DNA from: Methanococci archaeon
GTDB taxonomy: Archaea; AGJL01; Methanococci; Methanococcales; Methanocaldococcaceae
Assembly: GCA_013153845.1 (NCBI GenBank)
Contig: JAADDS010000005.1
Location: 1-48,479, forward strand
DNA length: 48,479 nucleotides
Direction: 5' to 3'
The number at the start of each line of letters is the position of its first letter. The first letter of the stretch is position 1. The position numbers and the translations under genes were made by a program. The notes below the pieces were generated by a model. It saw only the letters and a program-made list of their open reading frames with translations, did no database searches and had not been told where the DNA came from. This document shows positions 10,007 through 18,736 of this stretch, one piece after another.

Positions 10007-10192
10007 TTAACCTAATATCTCTAATATTTTAGCTTTTACTTTACCTTTTCCACTTCTTGGCTCTACTAAGACCTTTCCACAGGTAAGGCACTTAACTATT
10101 GTAGCCGGGCTTCCAAATACAACTTGCTCGTTGTTGCATTCTGGACATTGAACTTTTAAAAATTTTGTTCTTGGTTGTGGGATCAGTTCCAT
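10007..10192 (-). CDS. rps27e: Ribosomal protein eS27
   Basis: A small-subunit zinc-ribbon protein of 61 residues. The zinc ligands are two CxxC pairs, VQCPECNN and VKCLTCGK, separated by 14 residues, in a beta-rich fold ending [12 protein letters not shown]. Length and sequence match archaeal eS27. The start has GGGGAGACA upstream. It lies downstream of eL44, GINS and PCNA on the same strand, though a 137-base gap to eL44 leaves room for a separate promoter. Confidence 0.95.
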   Translation of the reverse strand: MELIPQPRTKFLKVQCPECNNEQVVFGSPATIVKCLTCGKVLVEPRSGKGKVKAKILEILG

Positions 10193-10329
10193 TGTCTCCC
10201 CTCTCTATTTCTATTTTTTAGTTTTTATGTGTTTGAATTTGATTTTTCATATTAAAAAAGATTGGTTATATTTTATATGATGGTGTTTTATATATGGCGT
10301 ATTTTGTGTTTCGTTAATTTATTTTGAAA

Positions 10330-10614
10330 TTATTTCTCTACAAATTCAAATCTACCAGATCTAAAGCATCCGTTTGCCTTTGTATGCATCTTTCCACATT
10401 CAGTACATTTAAATCTCAAATCGATTCTTTTAACTGGTTTTGACCTGTCTGGTAAAGGTCTTGGGAACCCTCCGTATCCTGAGGTAACTCTTCTGAACTG
10501 TCTTTGACCCCAAGTTAACTCACTTGGTTTCCCTTTTTTTGCCTTTTCTACTGTATGAATTGTATGTTTCTTACAGTATGGACAGTATCTTTTAACTTTT
10601 TTCGGCATTTTCAT
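10330..10614 (-). CDS. rpl44e: Ribosomal protein eL44
   Basis: A large-subunit zinc-binding protein of 94 residues near the ribosomal E site. Zinc ligands are YCPYCKKH near the N-terminus and [10 protein letters not shown] near the C-terminus, with the basic [18 protein letters not shown] loop between them. An upstream in-frame GTG at 10623 would add three residues, but the ATG at 10614 has AGGTG at good spacing and gives the usual [11 protein letters not shown] start. It begins inside the last 23 bases of the GINS gene, so the two are probably translationally coupled. Confidence 0.93.
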   Translation of the reverse strand: MKMPKKVKRYCPYCKKHTIHTVEKAKKGKPSELTWGQRQFRRVTSGYGGFPRPLPDRSKPVKRIDLRFKCTECGKMHTKANGCFRSGRFEFVEK

Positions 10615-11104
10615 AACTTTCACCTATTCTTGAGACGATTCTGTGTTTTTCTAAAATACTGGCTATCCTTCTATCCAATGAGAGAACATCATTTTTGTTT
10701 AGGGTGTATATATAACTGCCGTCTGTAAATGATGGAAAGTTTTTATCGACCTTTACAACATCAATATCGTTTATTGTATATATAGATTTTGGTATCTCGA
10801 TCTCATTGGGTTGTGATGATTCTTCAATTTTCAAGTCAATGGAAATATTTTCAATAGCAGTTATAATATCTAATTCTTCTAAAAGCAGATTTTCCCTCTC
10901 ATCATCTAAGTAAAGGGCTTTATAAATCCTAAGTTTTCTGAGTTCTTTGAAATAGTATTTAATTCTTTCTTTTTCTTCGTCTTCGGCCGTAATTATGTAC
11001 TCCCTAACCTCATCATAAAAGTTTTCTGGAAGTTTTAAAAGTTTATCATTTTTTATCTCTTCAACAAAATATTTTTTTAGAGAAGAATAGAGGGATGAAT
11101 CCAT
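10592..11104 (-). CDS. DNA replication complex GINS subunit (Gins51-like)
   Basis: GINS links the MCM helicase to the rest of the archaeal replisome. The protein is 170 residues. The N-terminal part is the helical A-domain ([35 protein letters not shown]) and the C-terminal part a small beta B-domain ([29 protein letters not shown]). This A-then-B order is that of Sld5/Psf1-type (Gins51/Gins15) subunits. It sits directly downstream of PCNA with a 28-base gap, a replication pairing that supports the call. The start has AAGTGATACA upstream. Confidence 0.85.
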   Translation of the reverse strand: MDSSLYSSLKKYFVEEIKNDKLLKLPENFYDEVREYIITAEDEEKERIKYYFKELRKLRIYKALYLDDERENLLLEELDIITAIENISIDLKIEESSQPNEIEIPKSIYTINDIDVVKVDKNFPSFTDGSYIYTLNKNDVLSLDRRIASILEKHRIVSRIGESYENAEKS

Positions 11105-11132
11105 TGTATCACTTGTTTTCCATCATATATAT

Positions 11133-11876
11133 TTATCCTTCAATTCTTGGGGCTAAGAGGAATGTTAGATTAACTCCTGCTAAGGAATATTCCATTTTCA
11201 GAGGCATGTCATTTCCAAGATATATTTTAATAATATCTCCTGAACTAACTCCTTTAACCATATCCATTAAATAATCCAAATTAAATGCACTTTTTGCCTC
11301 TTCTCCAACCTCCAAATTCACAATTGCAGCGTCATCTTTCTCAAATTCTGCACTAAAATCGTTTAGATCCCCCTTAGCTTGAATTAAAAATTTATCATTT
11401 TCAACTTTTAGTATTACATAATCACTAAAAAGATCTGCGTCTTTTAGTGCTTCTTTAAACGCTTCTCCTTTAATAACCACCACGTTGGGGTATTCAATTT
11501 CAGGAACTTTAACTGACGAGGCAGATAGATCCAACAAAGCCAAACTAAATTTCCTCTTACCGGTATTTTCAAATATGATATTCAATTTGTTTTTTTCTTC
11601 ATCCAACTCTAAGATCAATTTATCTTTTGATTTTGCCCTGTTCATCACTTTTTTAAATGCCTCTAAATCAATACCGATCTCATGTTCATCAGCAGTGAAC
11701 TCTTCAAAAGCCAAACTTGGGATCTCTAAGCTAACCAGAGCAACATGACTGGGATCCATTGCACTTGCTTTTATCCCTTCCTCATTAACCTCAAAGCAGA
11801 TCTCATCTAAAAGCGTTGAGATAGTATCAACAACTTTTTTAAATTCCTTTGCGCTCTCCATAACACCCTTAAACAT
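11133..11876 (-). CDS. pcn: DNA polymerase sliding clamp PCNA
   Basis: The trimeric clamp encircles DNA and tethers polymerases, FEN1 and ligase. The 247-residue length is normal. Typical features are [21 protein letters not shown] at the start, the [14 protein letters not shown] strand-loop, [16 protein letters not shown] around the interdomain connector, and a C-terminal [35 protein letters not shown] precedes the ATG. It heads a minus-strand run with GINS and eL44 and is divergent from the chorismate mutase gene. Confidence 0.97.
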   Translation of the reverse strand: MFKGVMESAKEFKKVVDTISTLLDEICFEVNEEGIKASAMDPSHVALVSLEIPSLAFEEFTADEHEIGIDLEAFKKVMNRAKSKDKLILELDEEKNKLNIIFENTGKRKFSLALLDLSASSVKVPEIEYPNVVVIKGEAFKEALKDADLFSDYVILKVENDKFLIQAKGDLNDFSAEFEKDDAAIVNLEVGEEAKSAFNLDYLMDMVKGVSSGDIIKIYLGNDMPLKMEYSLAGVNLTFLLAPRIEG

Positions 11877-12281
11877 CTATTATCACCAAGTTAATTTTAT
11901 TAAATTTTTTTATTAAATTTATTGGTTTTATTAAATTATTTGGAAAATATAGGCCGTATTTTTCATACTTTTATTGTTAAAATATTGATGAATGCTATTT
12001 GATAATTTCATTGTTATTTAAATACCACCTATTTTTATTTATACCTTATTGCTTTATAATTTGTTAATTATTTCTCGTAATGTTTATTTATATAGAATGT
12101 ATAAAAACGTTTTTATATAAAAATCCATTTTAATAGCTTATATTCTTTCCGTTTTATTTGACAAAATAATATAAGAATTTGAGTAAAAAAATAATAAGAT
12201 AGAATATAACAAAAATAAAAAATATTAAAAACTGTTAGATATTTTTGCCTTCATTGACAAATTAGTATCTTCGTGATTGCA
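11877..12281. other. Divergent AT-rich promoter region between PCNA and chorismate mutase
   Basis: About 400 bases that are almost entirely A/T. No reading frame of credible composition and no GC-rich structured segment is visible. The region must hold outward-facing promoters for pcn on the minus strand and for chorismate mutase and eS17 on the plus strand. TATA-like runs are so common here that I cannot choose one. Confidence 0.5.
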
Positions 12282-12569
12282 ATGACAGAGGAACTAAATG
12301 AAATAAGAAAAAAAATAGATGAGATCGATAGCAAGATCTTAGAGTTAATCGCTAAGAGAAACAGTTTGGCTAAGGATGTGGCAGAAATAAAAAGCAAGAT
12401 GGGCATTCCAATTAATGATGAGGAGAGAGAAAAATATATATACGATAGGATAAGAAAACTTTGTAGAGAACATAATGTAGATGAAAATATCGGAGTTCAA
12501 ATATTCAAAATACTTATTGAGCATAACAAACATCTACAAAAGCAGTATTTAAGTGAAACACAAAGATAG
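12282..12569 (+). CDS. Chorismate mutase (AroQ class)
   Basis: Converts chorismate to prephenate on the route to phenylalanine and tyrosine. It is a short, all-helical AroQ-type protein of about 95 residues: LNEIRKKIDEIDSKILELIAKRNSLAKDVAEIK forms the long first helix with the conserved Arg and Lys, followed by GIPINDEEREKYIYDRIR and the third helix IGVQIFKILIEHNKHLQ. A GTG nine bases upstream is possible, but GTGAT spaced before the ATG at 12282 favours that start. eS17 follows 80 bases later. Confidence 0.93.
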   Translation: MTEELNEIRKKIDEIDSKILELIAKRNSLAKDVAEIKSKMGIPINDEEREKYIYDRIRKLCREHNVDENIGVQIFKILIEHNKHLQKQYLSETQR

Positions 12570-12649
12570 ATTCATTTCAAATATAAATAGAATAAAAAAT
12601 AATAAAGAGTTAAAAAAATTAATCGGCTAAAAATTAAGAAGGTGATAGA

Positions 12650-12838
12650 ATGGGAAGGATTAGGCAAACATTAATAAAAAGAACATCGTTAGAATTGATT
12701 AAAAAATACAGAGATCTGTTTACTACCGACTTTGAAACCAACAAGAGAGTTTTAGAGCAAGTTGCCCAAATATCTACAAAAAGATTAAGAAATAGAATTG
12801 CAGGATACATAACCCACAAGATGAGACAGCTTCAATAA
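12650..12838 (+). CDS. rps17e: Ribosomal protein eS17
   Basis: A 62-residue small-subunit protein starting MGRIRQTLIKRTSLELIKKY, with the conserved FETNKRVLEQVA and IAGYITHKM segments. Length matches archaeal eS17. GAAGGTGATAGA is a strong ribosome binding site. dapA starts 12 bases after its stop, so eS17, dapA and the GatC-like gene form one transcription unit. Confidence 0.96.
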   Translation: MGRIRQTLIKRTSLELIKKYRDLFTTDFETNKRVLEQVAQISTKRLRNRIAGYITHKMRQLQ

Positions 12839-12850
12839 AGGTGACGTTAA

Positions 12851-13717
12851 ATGTTTAAAGGGGTCTATCCCGCCATTATAACTCCTTTTAAAAATGGAGA
12901 CGTGGATTTTGAGGGATTGGAAGATCATCTAAACTTTCTAATTGAAAATGGAGTGAGTGGAGTTGTAGCCGTTGGAACCACTGGAGAAAGTCCAACATTA
13001 TCACATGAAGAGCATAAAAAAGTTATCGAAAAAGTGGTGGATATAGCAAACGGTAAGATTCAGGTTATTGCAGGAGCAGGTTCAAACTGCACAAGAGAGG
13101 CGGTAGAACTTTCTATTTTTGCTGAAGATGTTGGAGCAGATGCCATATTATCAATAACGCCCTATTACAACAAACCAACCCAGGAAGGGTTAAAAAAACA
13201 TTTTGAAAAGATCGCTCAATCAGTAAACATTCCTATTGTTTTATATAATGTCCCATCAAGAACTGCCTTAAACTTAGAACCGAGAACAGTTAAAATATTA
13301 TCTGAGGAATATAGCAACATATCAGCAGTTAAAGAAGCAAATCCTAATCTATCCCAAGTTTCAGAGTTAATCCAAAATGGAATAACAGTTCTCTCAGGAA
13401 ATGACGAGTTAACTCTCCCAATAATCTCTTTAGGAGGACAGGGAGTAGTTAGTGTGGTAGCGAATATTGTTCCGAAAGAGTTCGTTGAGATGGTTGATTC
13501 AGCATTAAAAGGAGATTTTGAAAAAGCGAGGGAGATTCATTATAAATTATTCCCTCTAATGAAGGCAATGTTCATAGAGACCAATCCAATTCCAGTTAAA
13601 ACTGCATTAAATATGATGGGAAGACCAGCGGGAGAGTTGAGATTGCCACTATGTGAGATGAGTAGTGAACATAAACAAGTGTTAGAAAAGATATTAAAAG
13701 ACCTTGGTTTAATCTAA
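12851..13717 (+). CDS. dapA: 4-hydroxy-tetrahydrodipicolinate synthase
   Basis: Condenses pyruvate with aspartate semialdehyde, the first committed step of lysine synthesis. The 288-residue TIM barrel has the Schiff-base lysine at position 161 (ISAVKEANPN), the GTTGESPTL motif that binds the substrate carboxylate, and the catalytic Tyr in VLYNVPSRT. Length and residue numbering agree with bacterial DapA. The ATG has AAGGTGACG upstream. The GatC-like gene follows directly. Confidence 0.96.
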   Translation: MFKGVYPAIITPFKNGDVDFEGLEDHLNFLIENGVSGVVAVGTTGESPTLSHEEHKKVIEKVVDIANGKIQVIAGAGSNCTREAVELSIFAEDVGADAILSITPYYNKPTQEGLKKHFEKIAQSVNIPIVLYNVPSRTALNLEPRTVKILSEEYSNISAVKEANPNLSQVSELIQNGITVLSGNDELTLPIISLGGQGVVSVVANIVPKEFVEMVDSALKGDFEKAREIHYKLFPLMKAMFIETNPIPVKTALNMMGRPAGELRLPLCEMSSEHKQVLEKILKDLGLI

Positions 13718-13729
13718 ATGGTGATCCTG

Positions 13730-13978
13730 TTGAATGAAAGGCAGATTGAAAAGATAAAAAAAGAAGCTGAAGAAATTGTTGAAAAGTTTAGCAAAGTTTT
13801 GGAAGAGTTCAACTTAGAGATGGAAGAAAGTTATTATATAATTGAAAGTAGAAATGTATTAAGAGAGGATAACGCAGTAGAGGCAGATCCAAATTTCAGG
13901 GAGAAATTTTTAAAAATCGCTCCTAAGGTCAATAAGGAAGGATATATTGTTGTGGAGAAAGGTAGTTGGCTAAAATAA
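13730..13978 (+). CDS. GatC-like protein (Asp-tRNA(Asn) amidotransferase subunit C family)
   Basis: The protein has about 82 residues. The N-terminal part is helical (ERQIEKIKKEAEEIVEKFSKVLEEF). The C-terminal part matches the GatC tail: LREDNAVEADPNFREKFLKIAPKVNKEGYIVVEKGSW aligns with the LRED...R-E-L-N-AP...GYFVVPK pattern of bacterial GatC. GatC stabilises the GatA-GatB amidotransferase that makes Asn-tRNA. The start is uncertain: an ATG at 13718 is adjacent to the dapA stop, but GGTGAT at 13720-13725 is correctly placed for the TTG at 13730. No gatA or gatB is in the window. Confidence 0.72.
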   Translation: MNERQIEKIKKEAEEIVEKFSKVLEEFNLEMEESYYIIESRNVLREDNAVEADPNFREKFLKIAPKVNKEGYIVVEKGSWLK

Positions 13979-14055
13979 CAAGACCAAAAAGTTTAAGTAA
14001 TTGTTATACATTATTTGAAGTAAACATTTAAAAATAAAAGAACGAGGGTGATACC

Positions 14056-14163
14056 ATAAAGAGGAGTTCAAGAAGATGGAAGAAAAAAGGAAGAATGAGA
14101 TGGAAGTGGTATAAAAAGAGATTAAGAAGGTTAAAAAGAGAGAGAAAAAGAGCAAGAGCTTAA
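14056..14163 (+). CDS. rpl41e: Ribosomal protein eL41, with no ordinary start codon
   Basis: A 35-codon frame encodes an extremely basic helix, [17 protein letters not shown], then [17 protein letters not shown], which is eL41, the smallest ribosomal protein. The frame has no upstream ATG, GTG or TTG: codons before KRSSRR read GGT GAT ACC ATA AAG. GAGGGTGAT at 14044-14052 is a strong ribosome binding site, so initiation at the ATA (14056) is possible. Alternatively one base has been lost between a GTG-ATA-CC start and the body of the gene. The protein itself is well conserved and unlikely to be dead. Confidence 0.82.
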   Translation: MKRSSRRWKKKGRMRWKWYKKRLRRLKRERKRARA

Positions 14164-14401
14164 ATATATTATTATAAAATTACAAAAATGTATGCAAATT
14201 CTTTATTATTTATTATTTATTTAGTTATTATTTATTTAATGACCTAAAACACTTCTTCGTTTTTTAGTTAATTAATAATTTTATAATTATTCATTTCTAT
14301 TCTTTATTAAATTAAAAAAATAAAATAAAACTATCCCTATATCCTCACAATATCTGTGAATTTAAATCTTTTCAATATATGATAAACGTGATTGTGATAC
14401 T

Positions 14402-14839
14402 ATGAAAGTTAGTGGTTTAACCAAAAAGATCATGGAGCATTTAAAAGAGCCCACAACAACAAAAGACCTTGCAAAACAATTAAACATACATCCGAAAAAT
14501 ATCGATGCAAAAATTAGGGTTTTAAGAGACCTTGGCCTTGTTGAAACAAAAAAAGGTAGAAATGGTGGAATTAAATTAACGAAGGAAGGTTTAATTTTAC
14601 TGGAAAAAGGGGAAATATCTCTAAGTGCTTTAAAACTACAAATAGTTGCAAAGGATAGAATAGGCCTATTAGCCGATATTTCATCAAGAATATCAAAAAT
14701 TGGAGGGAATATCACATCAACAGTTCTTGAAAGGGAAGGAGATAGGGTTGTTATATATCTTGTTATAGATGGTGTAGGGGAAAAAGAAATAAATAATGCG
14801 TTAAAGGGATTAGTAGACAAGATTTCAGTTATATGGTGA
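14402..14839 (+). CDS. HTH-ACT domain transcriptional regulator
   Basis: The protein is 145 residues. Residues 1-70 form a winged helix (TTKDLAKQLNIHPKNIDAKIRVLRDLGLVETKKGRNGGIKLTKEG). Residues 78-145 form an ACT domain starting LQIVAKDRIGLLADISSRISKIGGNI, the usual amino-acid-sensing fold. It is probably a DNA-binding regulator responding to a small molecule, target unknown. The ATG has GTGATACT upstream. The CYTH-domain gene follows after 4 bases, so they share a transcript. Confidence 0.8.
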   Translation: MKVSGLTKKIMEHLKEPTTTKDLAKQLNIHPKNIDAKIRVLRDLGLVETKKGRNGGIKLTKEGLILLEKGEISLSALKLQIVAKDRIGLLADISSRISKIGGNITSTVLEREGDRVVIYLVIDGVGEKEINNALKGLVDKISVIW

Positions 14840-14843
14840 TAAA

Positions 14844-15374
14844 ATGATCGAAGTTGAGATAAAAGTAAAAATTAACAATAAAGAAGAAATTTCAAAAAAA
14901 TTAGAAGAACTTGGATTTAAATACATCAAAAGAAAATTTCAAGAGGATATATATTTCAATGGAATAGATCGGGACTTTAAAAAAACTGATGAAGCTTTAA
15001 GGATCAGAGATGAAGATGGAAATTTCTTTATCACATATAAAGGACCAAAACTTGATAACATATCAAAAACAAGAGAGGAAATTGAAGTCAAAATTGAAGA
15101 TAAAGAAAAAATGAGAAAAATTCTAAAAAAACTTGGATTTAAAGAAGTCCCTCCGATTAGAAAAATTAGGGAGATTTATAAAAAGGGAGATATTGAAGCA
15201 AGTATTGATGAAGTAGATTCACTTGGAATATTTTTAGAATTAGAAAAATCAGTAAAAAGTATGGAAGAGAAAGATAACGCATTGGCAGAGATCTTAAACA
15301 TACTGAAAGCTTTAAATATAAGTAATGACAATATTATTAGAAAATCATACTTGGAGCTAAGGGGGTCGCAATGA
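14844..15374 (+). CDS. CYTH-domain protein (CyaB/thiamine-triphosphatase family)
   Basis: The protein is 176 residues. The CYTH signature ExExK is visible at the start (IEVEIKVKI), followed by the other acidic and basic tunnel residues: ALRIRDEDG, FITYKGPK, KTREEIEVKI, KIREIYKKGDIEASIDEVDSLGIFLELE. The fold binds triphosphates and metal. Members include class IV adenylate cyclase and inorganic or thiamine triphosphatases; I cannot choose among these from sequence. It lies between the HTH-ACT regulator and a one-helix peptide, overlapping the latter's ATG by four bases. Confidence 0.88.
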   Translation: MIEVEIKVKINNKEEISKKLEELGFKYIKRKFQEDIYFNGIDRDFKKTDEALRIRDEDGNFFITYKGPKLDNISKTREEIEVKIEDKEKMRKILKKLGFKEVPPIRKIREIYKKGDIEASIDEVDSLGIFLELEKSVKSMEEKDNALAEILNILKALNISNDNIIRKSYLELRGSQ

Positions 15375-15475
15375 AAACAGCAAAATTAAGATTAAGTAAA
15401 AGGCAGTTATTAGCAATATTTGTAGCCATACTGATGATGCTCTCGATAATTCCAGTTTTCTTAATGGGTATTTAA
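15371..15475 (+). CDS. Small single-pass membrane peptide (34 residues)
   Basis: A 34-codon frame begins at the ATGA overlap with the CYTH gene stop. It reads a basic N-terminus (MKTAKLRLSKRQ) followed by one hydrophobic helix (LLAIFVAILMMLSIIPVFLMG). The ribosome binding site GGGGGTCGCA and the translational coupling argue that it is real. I do not recognise a family. It could be a small integral membrane subunit or regulator. Confidence 0.6.
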   Translation: MKTAKLRLSKRQLLAIFVAILMMLSIIPVFLMGI

Positions 15476-15729
15476 AAAAAGAGTTTTTTATTTAAAAGTT
15501 TTATACTAAAAAAGTTATATAAATTCTTTATTGTTTTTTATCTTTATTATTGTTTTTCATTAAGCCCACTATTTTTAATCAAAATTAATTTTTTAGCTGA
15601 TAGAGTTTTATACATTTTTAACTTTTTTAAACTTAACATTTAATAAACAGCATAAACATTAAAACCTATTAAATTTAAAAATTTTCTAAAAATAAATAAA
15701 AACAAAAAACAAAAATACGGTGAGAGATC

Positions 15730-17016
15730 TTGTTAGTGGTAAATACAACCAACAGATTAGAAGGGAGAGTCAAAGCCCCGCCATCAAAATCATACACGCA
15801 TAGGGCAGTTATTGGTGCCTCATTGGCTGATGGAATTAGCAAGGTCATAAACCCTCTCTGGGGAGCGGATTGTTTATCATCTGTTCATGGATGTAAAATG
15901 TTAGGAGCGGAGATTGAACTAAAAAAAGATGAAGATGAATGGATCATTAAAGGAGGAGAACTAAAAACGCCCGATAATGTTATTGATATAGGAAACAGTG
16001 GAACAACTTTAAGAATTTTAACTTCTATCGCTTCACAGATTCCCCGAGGATATGCAGTTTTAACAGGAGATGACTCAATTAGAAAGAGACCAATGCAACC
16101 TTTGTTAGATGCTTTAAAGCAATTAAATATTAAAGCATTTTCATCGAAATTAGACGGAACCGCCCCAATAATAGTTAAAAGTGGAAAAATTGATGGAAAT
16201 ATGGTAAAGATTAGAGGAGATATTAGCTCTCAATTTATAACCTCCTTGATGATGTTCCTTCCATTTAATAAAGAAGATACTGAGATTATTTTAACATCTC
16301 CTTTAAAATCAAAACCCTATATAGATATAACGATAGATATTCTAAATACATTCGGTATAAAAATCGAAGAAACAGAAAACGGATTCTTGGTCTATGGAAA
16401 TCAAAAGTATAAAGCAATTGACTATATTGTTGAAGGAGATTATTCCTCAGCGTCTTATTTAATTGCTGCTGGAGTTTTAATAAACTCAAATATAACTATT
16501 GAAAATCTATTTGCCAATTCAAAACAAGGAGATAAGGCAATAATAAATATTGTAAAAAAAATGGGAGCTGATATTAAAGTTAAAAAGGATAAAGTAATTA
16601 TAGAGGGAGAATACAACTTAGAGGGAATAGATGTTGATGTTAGAGATATTCCTGACTTAGTTCCAACAATTGCAGTTCTTGGATGCTTTGCAGAAGGAAA
16701 GACAGAGATTTACAACGGAGAGCATGTTAGATTAAAAGAATGCGATAGGTTGAATGCCTGTGCAACCGAATTAAAAAAGATGGGTGCTGAGATTAAAGAA
16801 AAACAGGATGGTTTAATTATAAGAGGAGTTAAAAAATTAAGAGGAGCTAAACTAAACACTTACCATGATCATAGGTTAGTTATGGCATTCACAGTAGCAG
16901 GATTAAAGGCAGAAGGAAAAACAATAATTGAAGGGGAAGAGGCAGTAAAAATATCCTTCCCAAACTTTGTTAATGTTATGAAGAGCTTAGGGGCTAAAAT
17001 TGAGGTAATAAAATGA
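15730..17016 (+). CDS. aroA: 3-phosphoshikimate 1-carboxyvinyltransferase (EPSP synthase)
   Basis: Transfers the enolpyruvyl group of PEP to shikimate 3-phosphate in aromatic amino acid synthesis. The 428-residue protein has the substrate motifs APPSKSYTHRAVI, the hinge-side IDIGNSGTTLRIL, DDSIRKRPMQPLLDAL, RGDISSQFITSLM, and the late HVRLKECDRLNACATEL and TYHDHRLVMAF. The start is a TTG preceded by GGTGAGA. A small membrane protein gene overlaps its stop by four bases. The chorismate mutase at 12282 acts two steps further on in the same pathway. Confidence 0.97.
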   Translation: MLVVNTTNRLEGRVKAPPSKSYTHRAVIGASLADGISKVINPLWGADCLSSVHGCKMLGAEIELKKDEDEWIIKGGELKTPDNVIDIGNSGTTLRILTSIASQIPRGYAVLTGDDSIRKRPMQPLLDALKQLNIKAFSSKLDGTAPIIVKSGKIDGNMVKIRGDISSQFITSLMMFLPFNKEDTEIILTSPLKSKPYIDITIDILNTFGIKIEETENGFLVYGNQKYKAIDYIVEGDYSSASYLIAAGVLINSNITIENLFANSKQGDKAIINIVKKMGADIKVKKDKVIIEGEYNLEGIDVDVRDIPDLVPTIAVLGCFAEGKTEIYNGEHVRLKECDRLNACATELKKMGAEIKEKQDGLIIRGVKKLRGAKLNTYHDHRLVMAFTVAGLKAEGKTIIEGEEAVKISFPNFVNVMKSLGAKIEVIK

Positions 17017-17234
17017 AGATTTATAAAGAGGGACTTGAAAAATATCCTCTTACCCATATTATTGGGCAGAACATATTCCTATTAATTTATTTTTGGATTG
17101 GCATTATAGGAATGCTACCATTAAAAATTTATGGATTTCCAATTATTTCTGTTATTTATGGACTATTGGATGATGGATTTTTTAATTCTTGGAATTTTTA
17201 TTATTATGAGTGGATTAAATTTTTTAATTCATAA
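17013..17234 (+). CDS. Small membrane protein, unknown function
   Basis: A 73-residue protein whose ATG overlaps the aroA stop (ATGA), so it is translationally coupled. After a polar start (MKIYKEGLEKYPLTH) come two hydrophobic stretches, IIGQNIFLLIYFWIGIIGMLPL and IYGFPIISVIYGLL, then an aromatic-rich tail with NSWNFYYYEWIKFF. I do not recognise a family. It ends close to a tiny cysteine-rich frame at 17239-17286. Confidence 0.55.
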   Translation: MKIYKEGLEKYPLTHIIGQNIFLLIYFWIGIIGMLPLKIYGFPIISVIYGLLDDGFFNSWNFYYYEWIKFFNS

Positions 17235-17238
17235 TAGG

Positions 17239-17286
17239 ATGTGTAAGAAGTGTAAGATGAAATTTATTTGTAATAGTAAAGAGTAA
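17239..17286 (+). other. 15-codon cysteine-rich frame, possible micropeptide or gene remnant
   Basis: Directly after the small membrane protein an ATG opens MCKKCKMKFICNSKE. It has a CxxC pair plus a third Cys. It is too short to call a gene. It could be the tail of a once longer protein broken by frameshift, or chance. Only a weak AATAGG precedes it. Confidence 0.2.
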
Positions 17287-17336
17287 ATAACCTTACCAAT
17301 ATTAAATTCTGATGATAGATTATTATGGTGGTGCTT

Positions 17337-18545
17337 ATGGATTTCTTATTTGAGAATAGTTGGAAAGCTATCTGCCCATACAATCCAAAATTAGATTTAA
17401 AAGATATTTACATTTACGACACAACTCTAAGAGATGGAGAACAAACCCCAGGAGTTTGCTTTACAAAAGAACAAAAATTAGAGATAGCGAGAAAGTTGGA
17501 TGAGCTTGGGTTAAAGCAGATTGAGGCAGGTTTTCCAATCGTCTCTGAAAGGGAGGCAGATATTGTCAAAACAATAGCTAATGAAGGTTTAAATGCTGAT
17601 ATATTAGCTCTATGTAGGGCTTTAAAGAAAGATATTGACAAAGCAATAGAATGTGATGTAGATGGAATTATTACATTTATAGCAACATCTCCTCTACATT
17701 TAAAGTATAAATTCAACAACAAGAGTTTAGATGAAATATTAGAGATGGGTGTTAGTGCAGTTGAATATGCGAAAGAGCATGGTTTATTCGTTGCCTTCTC
17801 TGCGGAAGATGCGACAAGAACACCAATAGAGGATTTGATTAAAGTGCATAAAGCCGCTGAAGAAGCAGGCGCTGATAGAGTTCATATAGCAGATACAACT
17901 GGTTGTGCAACTCCACAAAGTATGGAATTTATCTGCAAAACATTAAAAGAAAATTTAAAAAAATCCCATATAGGAGTGCATTGCCATAACGACTTTGGAT
18001 TTGCTGTTATAAATTCAATATACGGGTTAATTGGTGGGGCTAAGGCGGTCTCAACAACAGTTAACGGTATAGGAGAAAGAGCAGGAAACGCATCATTAGA
18101 AGAGTTGATTATGGCTTTAACTGTATTATATGATGTTGATTTGGGATTAAATTTAGAGGTTTTGCCAGAGTTGTGTAGGATGGTTGAAGATTATTCAGGG
18201 ATAAAGATGCCAAAAAACAAACCAATAGTTGGAGAGCTTGTATTCGCTCATGAAAGTGGGATCCACGTTGATGCAGTTATAGAAAATCCTCTAACATATG
18301 AACCATTCCTTCCGGAAAAAATCGGTCTTAAAAGAAATATTTTGTTAGGAAAACATTCGGGGTGTAGGGCTGTTGCATATAAGTTAAAACTTATGGGTAT
18401 AGATTACGATAAAGAAATGTTATGCGAGATTGTTAAAAAGGTTAAAGAGATCAGAGAAGAGGGAAAATTTATAACCGATGAAATATTCAAAAATATTGTT
18501 GAGGAGGTTTTAAATAGGAAAAACTCCCAACTCAAAATGAAATAA
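17337..18545 (+). CDS. aksA: Homocitrate synthase AksA (coenzyme B pathway)
   Basis: Condenses acetyl-CoA with 2-oxoglutarate and its longer homologues, leading to the 7-carbon acid of coenzyme B. The protein is about 402 residues and belongs to the DRE-TIM metallolyase family. Signatures are YDTTLRDGEQTPGVCF with the DRDG-type catalytic site, HIADTTGCATP, the metal-binding VHCHNDFGFAV, TVNGIGERAGNASLEEL and ESGIHVDAV. An ATG at 17325 is possible, but GGTGGTG before the ATG at 17337 fits better. Isopropylmalate synthase and citramalate synthase are close relatives; I choose AksA from its position after aroA as recalled in M. jannaschii. Confidence 0.85.
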   Translation: MDFLFENSWKAICPYNPKLDLKDIYIYDTTLRDGEQTPGVCFTKEQKLEIARKLDELGLKQIEAGFPIVSEREADIVKTIANEGLNADILALCRALKKDIDKAIECDVDGIITFIATSPLHLKYKFNNKSLDEILEMGVSAVEYAKEHGLFVAFSAEDATRTPIEDLIKVHKAAEEAGADRVHIADTTGCATPQSMEFICKTLKENLKKSHIGVHCHNDFGFAVINSIYGLIGGAKAVSTTVNGIGERAGNASLEELIMALTVLYDVDLGLNLEVLPELCRMVEDYSGIKMPKNKPIVGELVFAHESGIHVDAVIENPLTYEPFLPEKIGLKRNILLGKHSGCRAVAYKLKLMGIDYDKEMLCEIVKKVKEIREEGKFITDEIFKNIVEEVLNRKNSQLKMK

Positions 18546-18736
18546 AATATAAACAATAAATATTATTTATAGCCATTCCTATCTAAGTCAAAAAATGGTT
18601 TATTGTTAAATCCGCAATCAATATAAAACGAAAACATTATTAAAGTCCTAATAGTTAAAATATTACAATAATTATTTAATTCTATAAATCGTAAATTTAA
18701 AAACTTGGATTAAAAACTTGTATGTTGGGAGATACT

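Noticed and set aside
17308-17318. CTGATGATAG resembling box C of a C/D small RNA
   Set aside because: No matching box D or second box pair at proper spacing before the aksA start.
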